From Ceratobasidium sp. AG-K (lineage: Eukaryota; Basidiomycota; Agaricomycetes; Cantharellales; Ceratobasidiaceae), in contig JAWNGF010000015.1 in NCBI GenBank assembly GCA_037039685.1, positions 945,001 to 1,009,000 of the forward strand: a stretch of 64,000 nt of DNA, given 5' to 3'. The notes below the pieces were generated by a model. That model was given only the letters and a program-made list of their open reading frames with translations. It was not told the origin of the DNA and ran no database searches. The translations under genes and the position numbers were made by a program. Below are positions 42,536 to 53,335 of the stretch, in pieces (position 1 is the first letter of the stretch; every line of letters starts with the position of its first letter).

Positions 42536-45500
42536 ATGTCAGCTCCACCACAAACGGTGCGCCTAGTCCCCACTCGGGAAGCAACACTATCGACCGACTC
42601 GTCTCCTACGTCGGCCACAACATCCCTGCCGCTATCCGCTCCGCTCCCCCTCCCTCCCGAGCTCACGCACAACTCGAAATTCGGATTTGCGTTTCCAGAT
42701 GCGCCAGGAACGTCACTGCCACTTATCCCTCCTCTCGATGAACCGGCCGAAGCCGAAGCAAAGCCCGAGTCAACGACGGAAGGAAGCGAAGCGCCGGGCT
42801 CTCCGGGAGACTTGGGGGCAACACCATTGCCGAGGTTGGCTCGGGCATTTTCGATGCCTGTTGCATCGCAACTAGGACATTTGAAGCATCCGAGGAGACC
42901 GTCTGGGTTTGGATCACCTGCGTCGTCTAGCGGTCAACCGTACACGCCTGGGCTATCGACCATATATTCGCCACCTCAATCTGCGTTGCCTCAAGATTAT
43001 GTCACGCCGAAACAGTTGTCGTATTCTGGCTTATCGCTCGAGCTGGCTGATACGGCCCAATTAATGATCCAAACGTTGCTACAACTTTCGCCGCCACACA
43101 TGCTTGACCCCGCGCGAGAACAGTTTTCTGCATGCACGCTCCAACTTCCGACTACGAGCGTTGGAGGGATGCTTACCGCGATGAAAGGACTCAACTGGAT
43201 GAGCGTGCGCCTGGCTGGATTCACGGAAGACGAAAACACGACTCTGGATAGCATTGTCGAGGATCGTACCGACGAAGTGTTCGATGTTGGCGAGCTTTTA
43301 CAGTCTGCCGGGGACGTGTTGGGTGGCATCGCTGCACAAGCAGGGATCCACGTCGTCATTTACCACGCGGACGTTGGACTCAAACATGTTGGTGTTCAAG
43401 GCGACGAGGGAGCGGCGTCGTACGTATTATCCCACGTGCGTGCATAGTCCTGTAAAATTTCCGTACTTACAAGCGAATAGGTTGTGCGTCAAATCATGGC
43501 CATTGCCGAACCAGGCGAAACGATCGAACTTGGACTTTTCATCGATACCCAGGGTGGCCAGATGATGTGTTCATTCGAGATTACGCACATTATGCACGAA
43601 CCCATTCGAGTCCCGATTTTTGATACGCCCATCACTCGAAAACTATTAACTCATGTTCGAGCGACACTACAGGCCCGCCCTACTCCGACCCCCTCCTCCC
43701 CTTCTTTAACTGCAACACCCGATGGCCCATCGATACCCGTCCACAACTCGCAATCTTATACCCTTACTATACCATTCGTCGCTTCTCCCACCCCGGTCGG
43801 GATGCCGTCCCTCACACCCGCCGAAGAGTCCGAACGACAACCCTTCCCAACTCTGCGACTAGCCACAGAACCTTCCCTAGACGACCTCGCCAAATTTTCT
43901 GAATCCCAACTCCGCGGAAAGCGCGCCATGTTTTACGCCCACCCAACGAGCAGCTTTGCCATCCACCTCATGAGCTACCTCACTGCCTGGGGTGTAGGCG
44001 TCGAACATCACGACGCGGAAGGGTCCGAAGATCCAGCTACGGCCGGTCAAACAGGCACCGTGACCGAAGCAGGCCAGGTTTCTTTCATTGTCATCGACGA
44101 TAACGTCTCCATCCTCCGCAAACGCCTCGCCCAACTCCGATCCGAACAACTTCCCACCCCACATCCCCGTAAACGCCCGTCGCTCGCGGCCAACCACCGT
44201 CCTCGCTCGTCCCCCCACATTCGCCCCATCACGCACACACCTTCGCCCGTCGTGATCCACTTTACGAGTCTGGCGAATTACAAACTCGTGCGGGATGTCG
44301 TGCAAAGTATCCTCTCGGGCTGTTCGGTCGAGGTGCTCGTGATTCCTAAACCCGCTGGACCGAGGCGGTGTCTAGTGGCTCTATACACGGCGCTGGCGCG
44401 TCCGCTCGTCGACCCTGTGTTTAGCCCCATCGCAACGAGTCCGATGAGTCCGAGTGCGAATATGCCTCGCGTGCCAGGTGTGGCGCGGTGGGGTGGCATA
44501 GGCGGCGTCACGAGACCCAGTCCACTTGCGATTGATAGCACGTCCACCCGGGGGTACTTTTCCGGAACGGCCGACCTAGTTCCCGACATTGCAACTTCGC
44601 CTAATACCGGTGTCGTCCTGCAAGATCTCGAAGGCCGTCCAGCGGGGATCTTGTTCCAGCCGAAACGCGGTGCGGAAAGTCCGGTCAGCAAAAAATCTGC
44701 GCCTGCGAGTCCGACGACGCCTGGTGTGGCTGGATCTAGAAAGGTCTCGGTCGAGGGGAAACCTGCGTTTGTTAGGACGCGGTCGGGGAGCAAGGGAGCG
44801 GAGAGGGATGGACCTGTGCGCAAGCCTAGTGGTGGGCCGGGTAAACGACGGGGGAGTGGGACCGAGGTCAAGAGTCCGGGTGCGAAACCCGGAAAGAAGA
44901 AGCCCAAGGAATCAGACATCGTGCCTCCTATTAGTGTGCTGATCGTCGAAGGTGAGTTTTTGTTGACGGATCGAGTCCTGTGCGCGTGGGAACCGGTGAT
45001 GCTGACCCACGATGTAGATAATCCGATCAATTTGGGGATTCTTTCGATGTTTATCAAACGTAAAAAGATCAAGTGTGATGTGGCACGCGATGGACAACAG
45101 GCGGTCGAAAAGTGGAAGACGGGGCGATTTCATTTGATTTTCGTAAGTCATGCCGATCTGGCCAAGATGATTGCTAACCCGAGGCAGATGGACATTCAAA
45201 TGCCCGTAATGGACGGCATCGAAGCTACCCGTGAAATTCGGCGCCTCGAGAAAGCCCAGCACGGTTCTGTTTCGACTCCGCCGATTGAATCTCCTGGGCT
45301 GTTTTCCGAATCCAAACAGCTCTTTACCCCAGCCTCGGATTCGAAAATGTTCATCTCGGGACCGTCTTCGCCGTTCCGCTCGTCGGTCGTCATTGTCGCC
45401 CTCACCGCTTCGTCCCTTCAATCCGATCGAGTCGCTGCGCTTGCCGCTGGATGCAACGATTTCCTGACGAAGCCCGTGTCGTTGGATTGGCTTGATAAAA

Positions 45501-46203
45501 AGATCATCGAATGGGGGAGCATTAAAGCCCTGCAAATGTGGGCGGATCCGGACATGGTCAAGAGGCAAGAGGCCAAAGCCAAGGCCGTTGCTGGACAATT
45601 GCGGATTGATCGTGCGGCACGGACGACAAAGAGCCCCAGTCGCGCATCGTTGGAGAGCGTCGTTGGAGGTGGCAAGGCGACGGGACCCGAGATTCATGTT
45701 CAGGCTCCGACACCGCCGACGGGTGAACAGCAAAAAATGGAGAAGCCTGCGTTAATGCGGAGGATAACCAAAAGCCCTAGTCCGCTGAGCCGGTCGATGG
45801 TCTTGCCTGGCCCGCCGCCGCCTGTCGTGGCGGATGGAGAGAGGGGAAAGCCTGGGTTAGGGAACGGAAAGCCTCCAGAGCCAGAACCGCCGGTCACAGC
45901 TGAACCAGCTGCTGTCGAACCAACTGCCGCGGGCGTACCGGCGATCGTTTCTACACCCGAGATTGAGCCAATCGAGCCAATCCCCTCGATAACCTCATAC
46001 CCCCTTGCCGAGGCCGAATCATACTTTCCTCCAAACGCAACTGTATCTCAATGCCCTGTCGAGCCGACCGGGACACCCCCAGAACCAGCCGCACCTGATC
46101 CTGTCTACTACTCTCCCCCTCCGACACCGGCCCGGGCACACTCTCCCCCGAGACCGACACGCCCTACCAATCCGCCAACTCGCTCCCCTCGAGTCCGAGT
46201 TGA
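42536..46203 (+). CDS. SSK1: Ssk1-like response regulator
   Basis: Exons: 42536-43435, 43481-44951, 45018-45142, 45188 onward. The long N-terminal region is Pro/Ser rich. A conserved central block (SLELADTAQLMIQTLLQLSP, then QIMAIAEPGETIELGLFID) is followed by Arg/Lys-rich linkers. A receiver domain starts near residue 780: VLIVEDNPINLGILSMF, KKIKCDVARDGQQAVEKW, FHLIFMDIQMPVMDGIEAT with the phospho-acceptor Asp, then a Ser-rich insert, VVIVALTASSLQ and CNDFLTKPVSLDWL. Ssk1 receives phosphate from Ypd1 and, unphosphorylated, activates the Ssk2-type MAPKKK of the HOG stress pathway. The end used here assumes a 50-nt last intron (46103-46152) giving the tail TDTPYQSANSLPSSPS. Without it the frame runs on to 46543 with a low-quality tail. 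Confidence 0.9.
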
Positions 46204-46724
46204 CATGAGGTGGGGGGCCGCCGGGCCGGGTGCGGCATCAACTGGGTCATGTCCCAAGTCCTCGCCTTTTTACTCCCGGTTTATTTCAAACCGTCCCCGA
46301 GATGAGCCCCCCACACAGTCTTGTTTTCATTTGGGTTTGGGTGTATACACGCATTTTGTACTAGGGTCGGTTCGAGTTTTGGTCATACACGAGCATTTAT
46401 ATCTGTGCAATCTAGGATATGTTTATTTAGAGTTTAGGAACGAGGAGAATTTGCAGGAATGGATTGAGTCGGTTTGGAAAAGTAGACTGTATGCGCGTAT
46501 CAGGTCCCACCTAAGTTGCAACTACTTGAGATTTCCCAGCTAGACTACCGAACAGGCCAACAATTCCCGCCAGCAATACAGCATATCACGGATAGATGTT
46601 CATTTTTATACTATTGATTACTTTACGTTCGACAATTCCAAGCAGCATTGCATACACCAGAGTAATTTCATTTTTACGCATCTGGGGCTAATGATAATCG
46701 CAGAAAAAAACCCGCGCAAACCCT

Positions 46725-49573
46725 TCATACGCCGTTTGAGTGTTCACGGCCGTCGTGATACGCATCCCAACGATCCTTCCACTCGTTCCCAGCAGCAAGA
46801 AAACTCTTCGAATCCTGGGTTAGTTCAAAGTGAACGCCGCGTTCTGGCGAAGACTCATGGTGCCTGAAGCAGCCGTATCAGTTGAAACCAACCATTTCTA
46901 CAACACTGGAATTACTCACACTTCACGAAGATGCCAACCCATCCCCTCGTCCATAGCAAGACGTGTGACAAACATGCGACCATAATTCTTGCATGGAGCA
47001 CAATAAATTGACTCCTCAACCACAGGTTCGGTGACTTGCTCGTCGACTTCGTCCTCCGCTTCCCACACTGCATTCTCGCCCATAACAGGCCAATTATCTT
47101 CGGTCATGATGATCTGCTCTTCATCTAGTGGTGGGTTATGAATAGGAGCCTCCGAGTCTGGTGCGGGTTTCGCGGGCAACAGTCGAGCACAAGGCAGGGA
47201 CTTCTGGGAATCCACGTCATGAACATGGATAAACTGGGCAGGATGCTCTGTCTTGCACCGGGGAGAACCAGACCGAATCAAACTCCAGGCATGGGACTCA
47301 GCGAGGTAGTGTTGAATCTAAAAGAGATGAGACAAAGGACAAAGTCGAACAAAGTAACTTACAAGCCCTTTCCAGCTTGTCGGCTTGGGAAAATAGCATC
47401 GACCGCAGGCAAACCTATTCCCAATAATCGAAAGTTCTAGGTATGACACATCCGGCATCTCAAGGTCGCACAAGAGCTTCTTCGCAATCTTTACGCCTTC
47501 CTCGTGTTTATAGAAACACGACCCCGAAATATCCAGTTGGCGAAGTTCCGCGACCTTTGTTGCTGGGAGGAACTCTGGATAAAAAACGATCGAATCCCGG
47601 TCCTCCACAGGATCAAATGGGAGTCGATGAAAAATACTATCGGCTCGTAGGAGGACTCGCGTGCATAGGGGTAGACTATGAGTGAGTTCGATGCTCCCCC
47701 GTATCTACATGACTGTTAGCTATATTCCTTACGACACAATCGGAGGGATAGTACCTTGACTATGCAGTCAGGATCATCGTATTCAGGGTCGAGTGGCTGA
47801 GTGGGGCCATTTCCGAATACTTGCCTCGCGGCCAGCACTTCCTCGAACATCAGTATCCACAGGTGAACTTGGTCCTTGAATATCTCGACCTGGGACTGAA
47901 ACCATTCTTCGAATTCCGGTAGCTTCATCCCACCTTCATTGACATCAGCCAGGAAACTCCAACTCATCACATCGGAGCTTCCGGGGAATGGATAACAGTC
48001 AAGGAATGAAGCGATCCTTGTGCGAACGGCTGCGTTCTCTGGTGCGTCAATTGATGCCAGGTCGAACCCCAAACCCTGAAATATCAACGCGAGAGGATGA
48101 GTTTGGTGTTTATATCGAGGCAAAATATTCCGGAGTAGGCGGTAAAATTCTTTTTTCCTGGTTTCGCAATCGAGTCTCTCCGATTCGTCTCGTTGAGCAT
48201 CGATACGCAATAACATGGAGGGAATTGCTTCTTTCCACGCTAAGTAAAAGTTCAGACGAGGACGAGTATCTCAACGGGAACCCTACCCTGTTCGGTCAGC
48301 GTATTGGGGTGTTCTTCAAACGCCCTCCACTCGGGGAAATTCTCCCATTGGAAGTTGGCATCTTTGGCTGAATGGCTATGTACACCAAGCCGCTGTATAA
48401 GGCTACCAAACCCAATTAGCTTGAGCTTCTTGATCTTGTACAAGAACTTACTCATCATTGAGCCGCCCCTTGATAGCTGAGAGCTCGTCCCAGCGCTCCT
48501 TCTCAGCAAGTATAAGAAACCTTTCCAATCTCTCTGCGAACTATTGAGATATTAGTACTTGATCATTCCAATGCAATCCCAAACCATTACCTGATGTCGC
48601 ATGATGACTTCTTCATGAACCTCATCCTTCCACTTGAGAAATATTTGAGAGTTACCTGGCTGACTGAGGTCCTCCCACGCATTTCGAATTTCTTCAAACT
48701 CCCTACGCAAGCAATGTTTCGCAATTGGAGAATGAAATACAAGGTGTATTTGTGCGGCGTCTAGCTTGATATCTATCACTGAAAACGTAGGGGTTAGCCG
48801 CGAGCCTTGATTTGCGGTACAGTACAGACATACATGGCGTTTGACATACAAGACTGAAAAGAAATAACACTTGATTGGTGCCCGAGCGCACTTGAAGAAG
48901 TCTGCATATTTTTGAGGCAAGATCGATATTGATGCGCTATCGTAGTCACCACTCACTCGGTCTTACGACAACTTTCGCACAGTCTTACAAGCAGATAGGG
49001 GTCCATTTTCGTGAGCGTTGCTTCAGCACAACGCTATCCGTCCGAATCAGATGAAAATCGGCATTTCTCCACGACATGAACTCACGGTACAATCCCTTTT
49101 GAAGAGCAGAGCGGTGTATTGTGGCTCACAGAGGTTTGACCATGGATAAGGAGGCAGCTCTGGCAAGTTGGCGAGAACGATACGCCAAACCTTTTGGGCG
49201 GATTTCTTCATAATTATCCCCCGAAATGCCTTGCAGGTGCGAGCAAGAGAAAGTAAATCGCCAGGGTGGACCCGGTACAAAATCTGTCCTTGGGCATTGA
49301 GAGGGGTCTCCCAAACGTTGCGCTAAATGCACTTGCCTCTGTGAAAATCTCGATTGGCATATGAATAAGGTCATGCGAGAAAGCATGTGGCCCGGTCCCT
49401 GTATCACTGGCACACACGGAGCAGACTCGCTTGTGGCCTCCACAAATAGGAGTTGCTCGGCTTTCCTCTCTGTGGAAGTTGTTCCGGCGTGGATTGTCGG
49501 GCCACGTTATTCCTCAGCAAAGCTCAATTAACGTAGTGTTTAATACGTACAAGTTCTGGTTGAATGCTGCCAT
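46725..49573 (-). CDS. F-box protein with Cys-rich C-terminus, FBX4
   Basis: The 23-nt first exon (49573-49551, MAAFNQN) splices in phase to an exon ending at 49337 with HMPIEIFTE. Then comes an intron with a GC donor (49336-49284), then YRVHPGDLLSLARTCKAFRG, KVWRIVLANLPELPPYPW and EPQYTALLF. Further exons give DPYLLVRLCESC, CLRREFEEIRNAWEDL, a domain with LLRNILPRYKHQTHPLALI, LLRADSIFHRLPFDP, FACGRCYFPKPTSW, CAPCKNYGRMFV...HLREV, and the last exon GNEWKDRWDAYHD with its stop at 46727-46725. No frame breaks were seen, so it is probably functional. By family logic it is an SCF substrate receptor; the two Cys-pair motifs could bind zinc (inference). It is tail-to-tail with SSK1. Confidence 0.75.
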
Positions 49574-49779
49574 GCAGAGCAGAGGGGGATGGGTGGCGGG
49601 TGGTTGCGAGACAAACGAGCGCCGCTGTAGATTCAGGTCCCTCCGAATTGAAACAAGCGTGCGAACTAGTCATGTGCCGATTGAGAGGCTATTGTTATCA
49701 ATCGATCAGCCATCCCACCGTTACCTCGTAACGGTCCCTTCAAGGAAAGGAACATTGTGAGCTGCGACGGGAGTTGGGT

Positions 49780-49965
49780 ATGTCAGCAAAACCCAGAGAG
49801 CAGGGAGTCTCCGGAGCACCCCTGAAACTCCTGGAGCGTTCCGGGAGATGTGGCGTTCAATGGGACTGGTCGGGATAACTCCATTCGCTCCTCACGCCTC
49901 CGGAGCGTTCCTGAAAAAGGTGGCCGGCTCCCTCCCTAATCTCCGGAATCCTGTGGAGTAGTCCC
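49780..49965. repeat. Possible MITE or low-copy repeat with TCCGGAGCG words
   Basis: Repeated words TCTCCGGAGC, CTGGAGCGTTCC and CTCCGGAGCGTTCC lie close together in both orientations, and the left edge begins GTCAGCAAAACCC, similar to the end of the MITE at 1364. The matching right terminus was not found, so it may be a truncated relative. Confidence 0.35.
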
Positions 49966-50744
49966 ATGCTCTACTGAAGTGGTCCTTCTCCGGTCATAAT
50001 CTATGGACTTTCCGGCTGGCGAAATTAAATGAGCGAAGCGAGAGATAACGTGGGTTCGTTGCCCGGCCTGTGGAGGGCGATCAGGCACCAGAATTGCGCG
50101 CGCCAGTGTAGTTGAGTTGATATATCCTAGGTACACAATATATACAGTATCCGATGTACGTGAAAGTAATGGCCTGGGGTTAGCATCGTCGAGAGCGAAA
50201 GAAGCTGACCATGGGCAGATCACGTGAGAATTCGACATGGCCCTCTACAGCCACGAGAACACGGGATTAGCCTAATTTGTGGTATACATTGATGCTCTCC
50301 GGGAGCTCAAACAATCTAAACAACCAAAACAGGTTTTAGAGAGCTCTTTTGCGCTGCATTAACAATCAACGGTCCTCACGGACTATTGAATACTGATGAA
50401 TACTGAGGATGTTTCGGTACTGATGCGAGATGGAAGATAAACCAAAGAACTGGAACTCCAATTATCGGTAACGGTGTGAATGGACATACTGCAAATTCAC
50501 TACCCTAAGCTCAGCACTCACCTTACCGAAGCAACGATCTTGATGGGATATATGCCACTGGATTGGCGCAGCGTTTGAACGTCGTGTATACATGTCCCCA
50601 TATTCCGCCTGCCCCCCCTTAATTCTCCGGTTGCACCGGAAGCAAACAGAGAGTCATATCTGACCATGGGCCAAATGCTGGGAGGTACAAATGTGTTGTA
50701 TCGCCCTTCTCATCTACTCCTTCAATCGACCACTAGGCACATCC
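49966..50744. other. Intergenic before the P450
   Basis: No coding feature recognised; presumably upstream sequence of the P450 gene. Confidence 0.5.
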
Positions 50745-52966
50745 ATGGAACACTCCAACGGTGTGCTCATCGGCCTTGGAGTCGCTGCTGGTGCAGCCTT
50801 GACTCTTCACCTATGGTCACAGCGCAGCCCATCAGATCCCCCCCTTCCACCAAGCCCTAAGTCGTACCCACTGATCGGCAACTTGCTCTCCATGCCTCGA
50901 AGCAACCAACACACCGGATTTATGGAGTTGGGAAAGGAGCTTAACAGTAAGCAAACGCTTCCCCCTGATGTTTCGACTACGTTGAGACTTTCGATATCCA
51001 AGCACCAATATTTTCTCTATCAGTGCTCGGTACAGTGATTATAGGACTCAACTCTGTCGAAGACGCAACGAATCTACTTGAAAAACGGTCTAACATTTAT
51101 TCAGACCGTGCTATGCCGACAATGCTAAGCGATCCCCTTCTGTAAGCTTCTACGGCATCAAAGATCTGTCGTACTTGCTCATATAAGCGTTAGTGTTGAT
51201 CTCACCCGTTTTACCACTGTTCTTCCTTATGATAACCGTTGGAGAATGCACCGCCGATTGATCCACCCATGGCTGCACCAAAGGCGGTTACTGCATTCCA
51301 AAGCTCGCAACAACAGCAAGCACGGATGCTCTTGCAGAGAATGTCTCGGCTAGCTGACACAGTGGGCTCGTCGGAGGACTTGTATACTGAGCTAGTACTG
51401 GGGGTGCAAGCTCAAATAGTTATCAGACATGGCATAACTACCCCTATAGTTTAAACCAGAACATTTGCTCGAACCTTGACGCACTCGATCTATGGGTATA
51501 GCCTCGAAAGGGTTGACGATCCCTTTCTTGTGGAAATGCTCAAAGTGTTCGAAATGGGAACCGATGCCGGAATGCCTGAAAGTGCGTATACGCACACAGA
51601 CTCGGGTCAACCACTTGACCCTGTCACACACAAACTTAAGACAAAGAAAGTAGATTTTTTAGTTAACGTATTTCCTTTTCTCCGCCACGTTCCTGAGTGG
51701 TTACCTGGTGCCAGATGGAAGCGAAAGGCGCGCGAGTGGAGGGCGTTACATCAGAACACGGTAAAAAGAACGTATAACTGGACTAGAACTAATGCTGTGC
51801 GTCGTATGGGAAAATGTTATAGAACCTGTTACTGACCTGGGGCTCTAGGCATTGGGGGACCACGACGCCTCTCAGTCTATGGTTGCGTCTATGATCAATC
51901 ATGGCTCTCAACTCGGTTTATCACCAAGTGAGATCGACGGTTATGTTAGTCATGCGGCTCTTACACTCTACGGAGGTATGTGCTCCACAGCTAAATATTC
52001 ATAATGCCTTGTCTCACTCAAATTTTAGGCGGTACCGATACGGTACGTATACACCACGGTCTACTACTTGCGTATTTACGCCATTCTTAGACCGCCAATA
52101 TCATTCTTGTTATGGCTCTTGTAATGATCCTTCATCCGGAGGTACAGACCAGAGCACAGGAAGAAATTGATACCGTAATAGGAAGAAACCGACTCCCCGA
52201 GGTCGAGGATCGGATTCGACTACCATATATTAATCGGCTTATTCAGGAGCTGATGAGAGGGTGTCCTATTGTTCCAACTGGTATGCCCCCCCTTTTCCAC
52301 CTCGAGAGATTGAATTGGAATATAGGTTAGCTATACCGCGCGCGTGCCTTCAGGATGATATCTACCAAGGATACAGAATCCCTAGGGGTGCGATGGTGTA
52401 AGCACATAACCCAACAGTTCGTCACTGGGAATACTACTAACTCAAGCTAGGGTTGCGAATATATGGCAAGTCGGTACATCTTACGATGTATATGCGTGCT
52501 CAACTTGAATTCCGGTTCTCAGGGCTATGAGTCGAGATGAAAAACATTACAAGGACCCTGAGCAATTTAACCCAAATCGGTTCCTCGACCACTCGGTGCC
52601 TCCATGCCCGGTGTTTGGTTTTGGTCGCCGGTGCGTGGACGATTATTACCCTAGTCGTTAAATCAGGGTTGAAATTCCAATGACTCACAGCATATGTCCC
52701 GGGTTACATTACGCCGAGACATCGGTTTTCATTTCAGTCGCTTCGATCTTAGCAAAGTTCAACTTTACGATGGCGGCCGACGAGAACGGAAAGATTGTAC
52801 CCAGTCTCACTGGCAATAACACAATAATACTGTGAGTAGTCAAGCTTTCATGGTTCCCAATCTTCTGCCTGACAATACCTACGGCTCCAGTCATCCTGAC
52901 CCGTTCAAACTCAAGATGAGCTTGCGCTCGGTGCATCATGAGGAGCTTATTCAAGCCGGAATATGA
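50745..52966 (+). pseudogene. Cytochrome P450, frameshifted
   Basis: Reading exon by exon the family is clear: an N-terminal anchor (VLIGLGVAAGAALTLHLW) and proline hinge (PPLPPSPKSYPLIGNLL), RWRMHRRLIHPWL, QQQQARMLLQRM, the helix I region GGTDT near 52030, HPEVQTRAQEEIDTVIGR, YQGYRIPRGAMV, DPEQFNPNRFLD, and the haem loop FGFGRR/ICPG split by an intron, then KFNFTMA and the C-terminus. Lesions: a frame change between RRLIHPWL and KAVTAFQSS (about 51270-51300), and a phase break between PIVPTG (about 52280) and the following exon at 52324. It resembles agaricomycete OrdA-like P450s, but the clade is not assigned. It was a haem monooxygenase on the ER membrane; it probably makes no full protein now. 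Confidence 0.75.
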
Positions 52967-52970
52967 TACG

Positions 52971-52984
52971 CCCCCCCCCCCCCC
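52971..52984 (+). repeat. Poly-C tract (14)
   Basis: Homopolymer run just after the P450 stop. Its length is prone to sequencing error. Confidence 0.9.
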
Positions 52985-53335
52985 GGCAAAACCCACACGT
53001 ACTGGTATAGGCTCGTTTGCGTGAACGAGCCCTCCGAGCCTCAACTAGCGCGTACGGTTTTCGCTGAGCTCGGTTGCAGGTTAAATGCAGATACTTAAAT
53101 CGTTGGGCTCGATATTTTCACATGTATGTCCAACTCAAGGGTCTTGTACCATAAAAAACAAAAGCACTTCAATTGTCACCCAGTCTCCACAAGATTCCCA
53201 CCGAGGCAAGATCGCGTAAGAGACTCGGTTTTCACCCAGTGATGATGTCAGTATGAAGATTTAGAATTACTCCTATCGGATGTGGCTAGCCAAGAGACGT
53301 AATGTGTTACATTACATTCAGGGCTCTCAAGCTTC
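52985..53335. other. Intergenic between P450 relic and FBX5
   Basis: Nothing recognised; 3' ends of two convergent genes. Confidence 0.5.

Noticed and set aside
42400..42741. 113-codon frame overlapping the SSK1 start
   Set aside because: It runs through the first exon in another frame. A GTAAGC...TTAG intron-like pair upstream of the ATG at 42536 may be a 5' UTR intron, but no better start was found.
44278..45733. Long minus-strand frames of 264 and 273 codons
   Set aside because: They lie antisense to the well-supported SSK1 receiver region and are composition shadows of it.
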